A stretch of DNA of 64,000 nt from Sphaerochaeta sp. (GTDB lineage Bacteria; Spirochaetota; Spirochaetia; Sphaerochaetales; Sphaerochaetaceae). Under the pieces are notes generated by a model. It was not told where the DNA came from and ran no database searches. It was given only the letters and a program-made list of their open reading frames with translations. Where the stretch lies: the NCBI GenBank assembly GCA_016342655.1, contig JAEINL010000003.1, positions 47,135 through 111,134 on the forward strand. The letters run 5' to 3'. The translations under genes were made by a program, and so were the position numbers. Position 1 is the first letter of the stretch; each line of letters begins with the position of its first letter. This document shows positions 6,179-13,909 of this stretch, in pieces.

Positions 6179-7363
6179 ATGAAAGTCGGACGATTCGGAC
6201 AATTTGGCGGACAGTACATTCCCGAAACCCTCATGCATGCAGTGATCGAACTTGAAGAGGCCTACAACCACTGTAAGGAAGATCCTTCTTTCAAGGCAGA
6301 ACTGCAAGAGCTCTATACTGAGTATGCAGGCCGCCCTTCCTTGCTCACCTTTGCAGAAAAGATGACTGAAGATTTGGGAGGAGCCAAGATCTACCTCAAA
6401 CGCGAAGACCTCAACCATACCGGCTCGCATAAGATCAACAACGTGCTGGGACAATGCCTGCTGGCAAAGAGAATGGGGAAGAAGCGAGTCATAGCCGAAA
6501 CCGGGGCAGGACAGCATGGGGTTGCCACAGCTACAGTTGCAGCCCTTATGGGACTTGATTGCGAGGTTTTCATGGGAAAGGTCGACTGTGACCGACAAGC
6601 CCTCAACGTGTACCGTATGCGCCTGTTGGGCGCCACGGTACATCCTGTGACCAGTGGGACCATGACGCTCAAGGATGCAGTGAATGAGACCATGCGAGAA
6701 TGGACTGCTCGTATTGAGGATACCCACTATGTCCTTGGTTCGGTCATGGGGCCCCATCCCTTTCCTACCATGGTCCGGGACTTCCAGAAGATCATAGGTG
6801 AGGAAGTCAGGGTCCAGATGCTCAAGAAGGAAGGCCGTCTTCCCGACTACCTCTTGGCCTGTGTCGGTGGCGGTTCGAATGCCATGGGGCTGTTCTATGA
6901 CTTCATTGAGGATGCGGGTGTGCAGCTCATCGGATGTGAAGCTGCAGGCAAAGGCCTCGATACTGCACAGCATGCAGCAACCTTAGCCAAGGGGACAGAG
7001 GGTATTTTTCACGGGATGAAAAGCTATTTCTGCCAGGATCTGTTCGGGCAGATAGCAGAGGTCTATTCCATCAGTGCAGGACTGGACTACCCGGGGATAG
7101 GACCAGAACATGCAAACCTGTATGCAAGCAAACGGGCAACCTATGTAGCGATCACCGATGATGAAGCGGTAGACGCCTTTGCGTATCTTTCGAAACAAGA
7201 AGGTATCATACCTGCCATTGAAAGTGCCCATGCCATCGCCTATGCACAGAAACTTGCCCCGACCCTTGCAAAGGACAAGATCATCGTCATCAACCTCTCA
7301 GGGAGAGGGGACAAAGATGTGGCGGCCATCGCCCGCTACAAGGGAGAGAACCTGTATGAATGA
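6179..7363 (+). CDS. trpB: Tryptophan synthase beta chain
   Basis: This PLP enzyme joins indole and L-serine to give tryptophan, as the beta subunit of the TrpA2B2 complex in the cytosol. The 394-residue product has the standard length of the TrpB1 class. Visible are [14 protein letters not shown] at the start, the PLP lysine K85 in [20 protein letters not shown], and the phosphate-binding GGGSNAMG at about 226-233. GGAGG lies well placed before the ATG. It opens an unusual operon order, trpBA before trpEGDCF, and overlaps trpA by 8 nt. The HipB-like operator array and the TTCTAT palindrome lie in its 5' region. Confidence 0.97.
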   Translation: MKVGRFGQFGGQYIPETLMHAVIELEEAYNHCKEDPSFKAELQELYTEYAGRPSLLTFAEKMTEDLGGAKIYLKREDLNHTGSHKINNVLGQCLLAKRMGKKRVIAETGAGQHGVATATVAALMGLDCEVFMGKVDCDRQALNVYRMRLLGATVHPVTSGTMTLKDAVNETMREWTARIEDTHYVLGSVMGPHPFPTMVRDFQKIIGEEVRVQMLKKEGRLPDYLLACVGGGSNAMGLFYDFIEDAGVQLIGCEAAGKGLDTAQHAATLAKGTEGIFHGMKSYFCQDLFGQIAEVYSISAGLDYPGIGPEHANLYASKRATYVAITDDEAVDAFAYLSKQEGIIPAIESAHAIAYAQKLAPTLAKDKIIVINLSGRGDKDVAAIARYKGENLYE

Positions 7364-8135
7364 AAGAATAGAGAGTGCCTTCAACCAAGGGAAAGCCTTC
7401 ATTCCCTTCATAACCTGTGGCGACCCTGACCTTGCTACCACAAAGGCCCTGATCCTCGCAATGGCTACCCATGGCGCTGATCTGATTGAACTCGGCATAC
7501 CTTTCTCCGACCCCATTGCTGAAGGGCCGGTCATTCAGGAAGCCGATGTGCGCTCCCTCGCTTCGGGTACCACCACCGACAAGCTGTTTGACATGGTGAA
7601 GGAAGTGCGAGCAGAATCCTCCATTCCCTTGGTCTTCATGACCTATATCAATCCAATTTTTACGTATGGGAAAGAGCGATTCCTTTCCTCCTGCAAAGAG
7701 GTTGGCATTGACGGCATAATCGTTCCCGATATGCCTTTTGAAGAACAGGATGAGCTGGAAGGGACTTGCAGGGCTTACGGCATTTCCTTGATCAGCATGA
7801 TAGCCCCTACCAGCAAACAGAGGATTGAGAAAGTGGCTTCACAAAGCGAAGGGTTTCTCTACTGCGTTTCCTCTCTTGGTGTGACCGGTACCAGAGATAC
7901 GATCGATGATACAGCCAAGGAAATGGTCCAAGCCGCAAGACACGTCTGTAGCACTCCTTGCGCTATCGGCTTTGGCATCTCCAATGAGAAACAGGCGGAG
8001 CATTTTGCAGCCTTTGCTGATGGAATCATCGTAGGATCAGCTATAGTGCGTCTCATCGCAAAACATGGACAGCAGTGTGTGGAGCCGGTAGCCCTTTTTG
8101 TGGAAAGTATGAAGGCAGCGGCTAATAGGGCGTAG
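7356..8135 (+). CDS. trpA: Tryptophan synthase alpha chain
   Basis: TrpA cleaves indole-3-glycerol phosphate to indole and glyceraldehyde 3-phosphate and channels indole to TrpB. The 259-residue product shows the N-terminal [11 protein letters not shown], the catalytic glutamate E45 in [19 protein letters not shown], and the phosphate loop GFGISN. The position of the second catalytic acid (Asp60 in E. coli) is Glu56 here (IAEGPVIQ), a conservative change I believe also occurs in some other bacteria. I chose the ATG at 7356, which overlaps the end of trpB; the frame stays open further upstream but there it only shadows trpB. Confidence 0.95.
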   Translation: MNERIESAFNQGKAFIPFITCGDPDLATTKALILAMATHGADLIELGIPFSDPIAEGPVIQEADVRSLASGTTTDKLFDMVKEVRAESSIPLVFMTYINPIFTYGKERFLSSCKEVGIDGIIVPDMPFEEQDELEGTCRAYGISLISMIAPTSKQRIEKVASQSEGFLYCVSSLGVTGTRDTIDDTAKEMVQAARHVCSTPCAIGFGISNEKQAEHFAAFADGIIVGSAIVRLIAKHGQQCVEPVALFVESMKAAANRA

Positions 8136-8152
8136 TTTTTTTAACGGATGTG

Positions 8153-8168
8153 TTTCTATTGATAGAAA
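8153..8168. promoter_or_regulatory. Palindrome upstream of trpE
   Basis: TTTCTATTGATAGAAA is a perfect 7-bp inverted repeat with a 2-bp spacer in the 48-nt gap between trpA and trpE. It matches the palindrome upstream of trpB. It suggests a second regulated entry point into the operon, although no strong promoter boxes are seen. Confidence 0.45.
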
Positions 8169-8183
8169 TATAAAGGAGAGCCT

Positions 8184-9662
8184 GTGCAGTATAACCTAAC
8201 CCTTCAAGAGGTCAGAGATCTGGCGAAACATGTTGAGGGAGACCTCATACCCCTCACCACCGAGCTTCTCAGTGACTTGCATACACCCATAACGGTCATC
8301 GAAAAACTTAAGCAGGCAAGCACCCACTGCTTCTTGCTTGAAAGTGTTGATAATCGTCAGAAATGGGGACGCTATTCCTTTTTGGGATATAATCCAAGTC
8401 TGGCCCTCACCTGCCTCGACCATCAGGTAACCCTTACAGACAGCCAGGGCCACGTTGAAGAACTCCTGAAAACTCCCCAAGAAGTCATCAGAGACCTCCT
8501 CTCGAAGAACCGGGGAGTTGTCTTGCCTTCCCTCCCTCCGTTTACCGGAGGGTTGGTCGGGTACTTTTCCTACGACTTCATCAAATACAGTGAGCCTACC
8601 TTACAGCTTGATGCCCAGGACAGCGAGCAGTTCAAGGATGTGGACCTCATGCTCTTCGACCAAGTCATCTGTTTTGACAATTTTAGGCAAAAAATCATCC
8701 TCATAGCCAATATCCGCTTGGAGAATATCGAAGCAGAATACAAGAAGGCCCAAAGACAGCTCTCTGATCTGCGAGAATGTATCCTAGACCCAAGACCCGC
8801 TGTACACGGTGGAGGGGAACTGCTGGGACCCTTGGAATTCCTGTTTGATAAAAATCAGTACTGCAGCATGGTCGAAGCAGCAAAGAGGTACATCTACGAA
8901 GGTGACATATTCCAGGTAGTGCTCTCAAACCGTCTGCAAGCACCTTTTCGGGGGAGCCTGCTGGACACCTACCGACTGCTAAGGACTACCAATCCCTCTC
9001 CCTACATGTTCTATTTCAGTGGATGTGACGTGGAGATCGCTGGAGCTTCCCCAGAGACGCTGGTCAAATTGCAGGATCGCATACTGCACACGTTCCCCTT
9101 GGCCGGGACCCGTCCGAGAGGAAAGGATGAAGAAGAGGACTTGGCAAACGAACAGGCCTTGCTCTCTGACGAAAAGGAACTCGCGGAACACAACATGCTG
9201 GTGGACCTAGGGAGGAATGATTTGGGGCGGATCAGTGAGTTCGGGACCGTAGAGGTCGAAGAATACCTCTCGGTGGAGCGTTTCAGCCATGTGATGCATC
9301 TAGGGTCAACCGTTAGGGGAGTCCTGAAAGAAGGTTGTGATGCTTTGGACGCCATCAAGGCCGTACTACCAGCAGGAACTCTCAGCGGGGCGCCCAAGAT
9401 CCGAGCCTGTCAGATTATCAACGAGCTGGAAAACAACAAGCGAGGTTTGTATGGAGGGGCCATCGGATACCTTGGCTTCAGTGGAAACATGGATACCTGC
9501 ATTGCTATCCGAATCGCGTACAAAAAGAATGGCAAGGTCTTTGTGCGTAGCGGAGCCGGCATTGTTGCCGACAGCGTCAGTGAGAACGAGTGGAAAGAGT
9601 GTGCAAACAAGGCAATAGCAGTAACCAACGCCATTGAAGAAGCCTCAGGAGGTTTAGCATGA
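8184..9662 (+). CDS. trpE: Anthranilate synthase component I
   Basis: TrpE turns chorismate and ammonia (from TrpG) into anthranilate, the first committed step of the pathway. The 492-residue product has the N-terminal feedback motif LLESVDNRQKWGRYSFLGY (about 51-69), followed by the chorismate-binding domain with FSGCDVEIAGASPETLVKL, PLAGTRPRGK, and the C-terminal GAGIVADSV. The LLES element is the tryptophan-binding site in characterised TrpE, so feedback inhibition is likely. The start is GTG at 8184, chosen for AAAGGAGAG just upstream and because the homologous start falls there. It overlaps trpG by 4 nt. Confidence 0.95.
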   Translation: MQYNLTLQEVRDLAKHVEGDLIPLTTELLSDLHTPITVIEKLKQASTHCFLLESVDNRQKWGRYSFLGYNPSLALTCLDHQVTLTDSQGHVEELLKTPQEVIRDLLSKNRGVVLPSLPPFTGGLVGYFSYDFIKYSEPTLQLDAQDSEQFKDVDLMLFDQVICFDNFRQKIILIANIRLENIEAEYKKAQRQLSDLRECILDPRPAVHGGGELLGPLEFLFDKNQYCSMVEAAKRYIYEGDIFQVVLSNRLQAPFRGSLLDTYRLLRTTNPSPYMFYFSGCDVEIAGASPETLVKLQDRILHTFPLAGTRPRGKDEEEDLANEQALLSDEKELAEHNMLVDLGRNDLGRISEFGTVEVEEYLSVERFSHVMHLGSTVRGVLKEGCDALDAIKAVLPAGTLSGAPKIRACQIINELENNKRGLYGGAIGYLGFSGNMDTCIAIRIAYKKNGKVFVRSGAGIVADSVSENEWKECANKAIAVTNAIEEASGGLA

Positions 9663-10246
9663 CCCTATTGATAGACAACTACGACAGCTTCTCCTACAAC
9701 CTCTACCAGGCCATAGGTGTAATGGACAATACGATTAGGGTGGTGAGAAACGACGAACTGTCGGTTGAAGAGATTACTGCAATGGGCTTCAGCCGCATCA
9801 TCATCTCACCAGGACCTGGACGGTGTGAGGATGCAGGGATTTCCATCGAGTTGATACGAGAACTGGGCAACCGGATTCCCATCCTTGGAGTCTGTCTGGG
9901 ACACCAGGCCATCTGTACTGCTTTTGGAGCGGTAGTGACCCATGCCAAACACCTGGTTCATGGGAAAAGTTCCTTGGTCGAGGTCGATACCACAAGTCCT
10001 CTTTTCACAGGGCTCTCTTCAACTCAGAAAGTAGCACGATACCACTCGCTTGCAGCCCTGGAATCGACCATGCCCTCCTCCCTGAAGGTGACCTCCAGAA
10101 CCTCTGACGGGGAAATCATGGCGGTTCAGCATACTACCTATCCGATTTTCGGGGTGCAGTTTCACCCTGAGTCGATCATGACAGAAAATGGCCCTGCAAT
10201 GTTGAGAAATTTTATGCACATCACAAAACAAGGAGAGACCTCATGA
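9659..10246 (+). CDS. trpG: Anthranilate synthase component II (glutamine amidotransferase)
   Basis: This class I glutamine amidotransferase supplies ammonia to TrpE. The 195-residue protein shows the oxyanion stretch SPGPGRCEDAG, the nucleophile Cys79 in GVCLGHQAI, and the His/Glu pair in FGVQFHPES near residue 169. It is a free-standing TrpG, not fused to TrpD or TrpE. Its ATG overlaps the trpE stop and its stop overlaps the trpD start, each by 4 nt, so coupling keeps the subunits in proportion. It could also serve para-aminobenzoate synthesis, as in some bacteria. Confidence 0.95.
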   Translation: MTLLIDNYDSFSYNLYQAIGVMDNTIRVVRNDELSVEEITAMGFSRIIISPGPGRCEDAGISIELIRELGNRIPILGVCLGHQAICTAFGAVVTHAKHLVHGKSSLVEVDTTSPLFTGLSSTQKVARYHSLAALESTMPSSLKVTSRTSDGEIMAVQHTTYPIFGVQFHPESIMTENGPAMLRNFMHITKQGETS

Positions 10247-11256
10247 TACGAGAAGCCATCAAGAATTTGTGTAGGAAAGAAGACTTGGACTATGCAACAG
10301 CAAAGGCTGTTATGGATGAGATAATGAATGGGCAAGCCTCACCGGTCCAAATGAGCAGTTTTCTCACGGCCTTATCCCTTAAAGGGGAGACCCTCGAGGA
10401 AATTACAGCCTGTGCAGCTGGTATGCGGGAGCATTGTGTGCGGTTGTTGCATCAGGTGCCGGTACTTGAGATCGTAGGGACCGGAGGAGACGGGTCCAAC
10501 TCCTTCAACATCTCCTCGACCAGCAGCATCGTCATCAGCTCTTGTGGAGTTCCCGTAGCCAAACACGGTAACAGAGCAGCCTCTTCTCAGTGTGGTTCTG
10601 CTGATGTGTTCGAAGCCTTGGGAGTCAACATAGGGGTGAGCAACGAGAAGAGTAAAGAACTGTTGCATTCCATCGGCCTGTGTTTCCTCTTTGCCCAGAA
10701 CTATCATATAGCGATGAAGTATGTCGCCCCGGTGAGAAAGGAATTGGGTATCCGTACGGTGTTCAATATCCTTGGGCCTCTCGCCAATCCTGCGGGGGCC
10801 ACAATGCAGCTGATGGGAGTCTATGACCAAAGCTTGGTTGAGCCCTTGGCTCAGGTAATGGCTAATCTGGGAGTCGAGAACGGCATGGTGGTTTTTGGTC
10901 AGGATGGATTGGATGAAATTTCCCTTAGCAGTCCTACCAGTGTCTGTGAGGTGAGGGACGGGACCTTTACCCTGTATGAGATAAGCCCTGAGCAATTTGG
11001 CTTTCAACGATGCAAGAAGGAAGATCTGTTGGGTGGGGATGCCCAGACAAATGCTGAGATCACCCGCTCGGTTGTTGATGGAAGTCTCAAGGGACCTAAA
11101 CGGGATGTCATATTGCTCAACAGCGGCTGTGCCCTCTACATCGCCAAGAAGGCAAAATCAATTCAAGAAGGTATTGACATGGCAGCAGAAGCAATCGACT
11201 CGGGTAAGGCAAAAGAACAGCTTTCGGCCTTTATCCGACTCTCCAACGAGGCCTAA
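10243..11256 (+). CDS. trpD: Anthranilate phosphoribosyltransferase
   Basis: TrpD joins anthranilate to PRPP. The 337-residue protein matches the family length and shows the PRPP loop EIVGTGGDGSNSFNISS (about 80-96), KHGNRAASSQCGSADVFEALG, and the substrate region VRKELGIRTVFNILGPLANP. It starts with an ATG overlapping the trpG stop by 4 nt, and ends one base before trpC begins. It follows the standard gene order trpE-G-D-C-F. Confidence 0.96.
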   Translation: MIREAIKNLCRKEDLDYATAKAVMDEIMNGQASPVQMSSFLTALSLKGETLEEITACAAGMREHCVRLLHQVPVLEIVGTGGDGSNSFNISSTSSIVISSCGVPVAKHGNRAASSQCGSADVFEALGVNIGVSNEKSKELLHSIGLCFLFAQNYHIAMKYVAPVRKELGIRTVFNILGPLANPAGATMQLMGVYDQSLVEPLAQVMANLGVENGMVVFGQDGLDEISLSSPTSVCEVRDGTFTLYEISPEQFGFQRCKKEDLLGGDAQTNAEITRSVVDGSLKGPKRDVILLNSGCALYIAKKAKSIQEGIDMAAEAIDSGKAKEQLSAFIRLSNEA

Positions 11257-11257
11257 C

Positions 11258-12022
11258 ATGGATATTCTCCAGAGCCTTGCAGAGGGGGCAAAACAACGGT
11301 ACGAGAAGCTCTCTGAGCAGTCCATCAGCGAAGAGGCCTTGCAAAAGGGGTCTTCACCCTTTTCCTTTAGGCAGGCTGTGGCCAAAGCAGGGCTGTCTCT
11401 TATCTGTGAAGTGAAGAAGGCTTCCCCCTCAAAAGGGATTATTGACAGAGCGTTCCCCTATCTCTCGATAGCCAAGGAATATGAGGCAGGGGGATCTGAT
11501 GCGCTCAGTGTACTTACCGAGCCCTCAAGATTCCTGGGAAATGACAAGTATCTGCAAGAGATAGCGGCAAAGGTCTCCCTCCCTGTTTTGCGTAAGGACT
11601 TCATCGTCACAGAATACCAGATTTATGAAGCAAAAATCCTTGGTTCTTCAGCAGTCCTGCTCATTTGTGCCCTGCTTTCTGATGCGCAGCTTGAAAGGTA
11701 CCTGGATCTGTGCGAAACGTTGGGAATGGACGCCTTGGTGGAAGCCCATGATGGAACGGAAGTACGGAGGGCTTTACGAGTTGGAGCGAAAATCCTTGGG
11801 GTGAACAACCGGGACCTCCGAACCTTTGAGGTTGACCTGCATACCAGTCTCAGGCTGAGGGATCTGGTTCCTCCCTCTGTCTTGTTTGTCAGTGAAAGCG
11901 GGATTACAGGGGCAGAGGATGCAAGGCTTCTTGAAACTCATGGGGTGGATGCAATCCTGGTAGGTGAACTGCTTATGCGTTCATGCAACAAGGCAAAAAT
12001 CCTTAAGGAGCTGAGGGGATGA
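11258..12022 (+). CDS. trpC: Indole-3-glycerol phosphate synthase
   Basis: TrpC closes the indole ring from carboxyphenylaminodeoxyribulose phosphate. The 254-residue TIM barrel shows the catalytic lysine motif CEVKKASPSKGII, LRKDFIVTEYQIYEA, LVEAHDGTE, LGVNNRDLRTFEVDL and FVSESGI. I chose the ATG at 11258, one base after the trpD stop; the frame stays open inside trpD but that is a shadow. It is a single-domain protein, not fused to TrpF, and it overlaps trpF by 4 nt. Confidence 0.96.
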   Translation: MDILQSLAEGAKQRYEKLSEQSISEEALQKGSSPFSFRQAVAKAGLSLICEVKKASPSKGIIDRAFPYLSIAKEYEAGGSDALSVLTEPSRFLGNDKYLQEIAAKVSLPVLRKDFIVTEYQIYEAKILGSSAVLLICALLSDAQLERYLDLCETLGMDALVEAHDGTEVRRALRVGAKILGVNNRDLRTFEVDLHTSLRLRDLVPPSVLFVSESGITGAEDARLLETHGVDAILVGELLMRSCNKAKILKELRG

Positions 12023-12618
12023 CCAAGATAAAGCTCTGTGGCTTGACCGAAGAGAAACACATACGGTGGGCCAACGAGGCAGGTTGTGACTACATCGGGT
12101 TCGTCTTTGCACCGAGTAGGAGGCGCGTCTCCTTTGAAAAGGAAAAGGAACTCAGGAAGCTGCTCTCTCCTTCTATTCTCCCTGTCGGGGTGTTTGTTGA
12201 TGCGCCTATCGGGGAAATCCTGTCTCTCTGTAGGGCCGACGTCATTTCCCTGGTCCAACTGCATGGAAATGAAGAGGAAGGCTATATCCAGGAATTGAGA
12301 AAACAATGCCAGCTCCCCATTATCAGGGCTATCGATGCAACAGACAAGGAAGCACTGCGTCTTGGTCTGGATAGCAGTGCAGACTTTTTGCTTCTGGATG
12401 CCAAGAAGGGTGGGTCAGGGGTGTCTTTTGACTGGGAAATAACCAAGACCTGTACACGTCCTTACTTTTTGGCAGGTGGTCTGCATCCGGATAACCTGAA
12501 GGAAGCGGTTACCAAAACCAGAGCCTATGCACTAGATTTGAGTAGTGGTTTGGAGGAAGCGGGAGAGAAGACAAGGAGTCGTATGCTTGAGGCAACCAGG
12601 ATAGCTCATGCTTTCTGA
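12019..12618 (+). CDS. trpF: Phosphoribosylanthranilate isomerase
   Basis: TrpF catalyses the Amadori rearrangement before TrpC. The 199-residue barrel starts with KIKLCGLTEE, holding the catalytic Cys7, and has FAPSRRRVS, LVQLHGNE, the catalytic Asp region LLLDAKKGGSGVSFDW, and the phosphate site FLAGGLHPDN. It ends the operon. The perfect 14-bp hairpin at 12708-12739 is its terminator. Confidence 0.95.
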   Translation: MTKIKLCGLTEEKHIRWANEAGCDYIGFVFAPSRRRVSFEKEKELRKLLSPSILPVGVFVDAPIGEILSLCRADVISLVQLHGNEEEGYIQELRKQCQLPIIRAIDATDKEALRLGLDSSADFLLLDAKKGGSGVSFDWEITKTCTRPYFLAGGLHPDNLKEAVTKTRAYALDLSSGLEEAGEKTRSRMLEATRIAHAF

Positions 12619-12707
12619 GCAAAGGATATCTTGACAGGAGACACATTTCTGATGAGAGGTTGTAGCCGTTCTAGAGACCAGTAGCTAACCATACGGACAG
12701 ACACTTG

Positions 12708-12739
12708 CACAGGCTTGGATCAGAAGATCCAAGCCTGTG
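12708..12739 (+). terminator. Terminator of the trp operon
   Basis: CACAGGCTTGGATC pairs perfectly with GATCCAAGCCTGTG over a 4-nt AGAA loop and is followed by GTGTTTT. It lies 90 nt after the trpF stop. Confidence 0.8.
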
Positions 12740-12781
12740 GTGTTTTGCGATATTTATCACGATATATATGGTCATATGTCC

Positions 12782-12836
12782 TTGACAGATAGGAAATCTG
12801 TAGTAGACTGAAACTAGTTCCATGAAAGCAGTTTCA
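12782..12836 (+). promoter_or_regulatory. Promoter and tandem LacI-type operators of the alpha-glucoside locus
   Basis: TTGACA (12782-12787) and TAGACT (12804-12809) are 16 bp apart. Directly downstream are two end-to-end 14-bp near-palindromes, TGAAACTAGTTCCA (12809-12822) and TGAAAGCAGTTTCA (12823-12836), each resembling the TGAAA-n-TTTCA sites of LacI-family repressors. They overlap the start point of the lacI-type gene that follows, so autoregulation is likely. Confidence 0.6.
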
Positions 12837-12852
12837 TATATAGGGAGAAGTG

Positions 12853-13863
12853 ATGGCACCGAAGCAACCAACCATCTATGACGTAGCAAAACTTGCTGGT
12901 GTAAGTCCGACCACAGTATCACGAGCCATAAATTCGCCTTCCATGGTGAATAAGGAGAGACGTTCTAGGATTTTGCAGGCGATTGAGGAGTTACAGTTTG
13001 TTCCCAAGGCAGAAGCCGTGGCAAAAGCACGCCAACACCTTATGAAGATAGCGGTGATTGCACCCTTCTTCACCGAGTCGTCCTTTATGGAGCGCTTGAA
13101 GGGCATCTTTTCCATTCTCTCTGATCATCACTACGAACTGGTCATCTATTCGGTGCAGAGCAGTGAAGGTTTGGATGGGTATATCGATCTTTTGGTAGGG
13201 AGCAAGCGTGTTGATGGCCTTATCTCCCTTTGTATGTACTTGGATAGTTCAACCATAGATAAACTGAGAAATTCTGCTATTCCCGTGTGTTTTGTTGAGA
13301 CTGAGGTGGAAGGCTTTGACTCTGTTGTCATCCAAAATAGAAGGGGTGGCAGGATGGTAGCTGAGTTCTTGCACAAGAATGGATACCGAACCCCTGGGTA
13401 TGTGGGGGAAGCTTCCATCAGGGCCTATGCTGCACGTTCGACAGAACAGCGGCTGGAAGGCTTCTCGTCCTATTTTGCAACGAAGGGTATAGAGGTGGAG
13501 AGCCGTAATATTTGGCTTGGGGAAAACCTTCCTAATGTTTCGACAGAGGGAATTCTCAAGTTGCTCGACAGGCCTGACCGCCCTGACTGTATTTTTGCTT
13601 CCAGTGATACGTTGGCCATCAGGACCATCAAATGTGCAGTCCAATTGGGGATTACTGTCCCTGATGAGTTGGGAGTTGTCGGTTTTGATGATATTGAGAT
13701 GGCTGAGTTTGTTAATCTGACTACCATTAACCAGAGCCTTGAGGATTCGGGGGTTCAGGCTGCAGAGATGGTTTTGCAGAGAATAAAGGAACCGAATCGC
13801 CCTGCAAGAAAAAGCCTTATTGACTTGAAGCTTACCAAGCGGAATTCGACTGAGTGTTTGTAG
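12853..13863 (+). CDS. LacI-family transcriptional regulator
   Basis: The 336-residue protein has the LacI HTH at residues 6-25 (TIYDVAKLAGVSPTTVSRAI), the hinge helix, and a periplasmic-binding-protein-like effector domain (IAVIAPFFTESSFM; VVGFDDIEMAEF; LTTINQSLEDSG). It probably represses the alpha-glucoside transporter and phosphorylase genes downstream until a sugar binds. The ATG at 12853 is preferred: GGAG sits 6 nt upstream, whereas the GTG one codon earlier would be too close. It is followed after 46 nt by the binding-protein gene, with a palindrome in between, so read-through or a separate promoter are both possible. Confidence 0.88.
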   Translation: MAPKQPTIYDVAKLAGVSPTTVSRAINSPSMVNKERRSRILQAIEELQFVPKAEAVAKARQHLMKIAVIAPFFTESSFMERLKGIFSILSDHHYELVIYSVQSSEGLDGYIDLLVGSKRVDGLISLCMYLDSSTIDKLRNSAIPVCFVETEVEGFDSVVIQNRRGGRMVAEFLHKNGYRTPGYVGEASIRAYAARSTEQRLEGFSSYFATKGIEVESRNIWLGENLPNVSTEGILKLLDRPDRPDCIFASSDTLAIRTIKCAVQLGITVPDELGVVGFDDIEMAEFVNLTTINQSLEDSGVQAAEMVLQRIKEPNRPARKSLIDLKLTKRNSTECL

Positions 13864-13871
13864 GTGAATAT

Positions 13872-13888
13872 GCATCACGTTGTGATGC
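13872..13888. promoter_or_regulatory. Palindrome between the regulator and the binding-protein gene
   Basis: GCATCACGTTGTGATGC is a perfect inverted repeat (7-bp arms, GTT centre) 21 nt upstream of the binding-protein ATG. It may be an operator of the adjacent LacI-type regulator or a leader hairpin. Confidence 0.45.
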
Positions 13889-13909
13889 TTGAAGTATTAG
13901 GAGGACGTT

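Noticed and set aside
6164..6973. Antisense frame of 269 codons in trpB
   Set aside because: It overlaps a strongly conserved gene and shows no domain or start signal.
7179..7355. Upstream extension of trpA within trpB
   Set aside because: The first 59 codons translate to low-complexity sequence unlike TrpA. The family start is at 7356.
10997..11257. Upstream extension of trpC within trpD
   Set aside because: Out-of-frame shadow of trpD; TrpC homology and coupling place the start at 11258.
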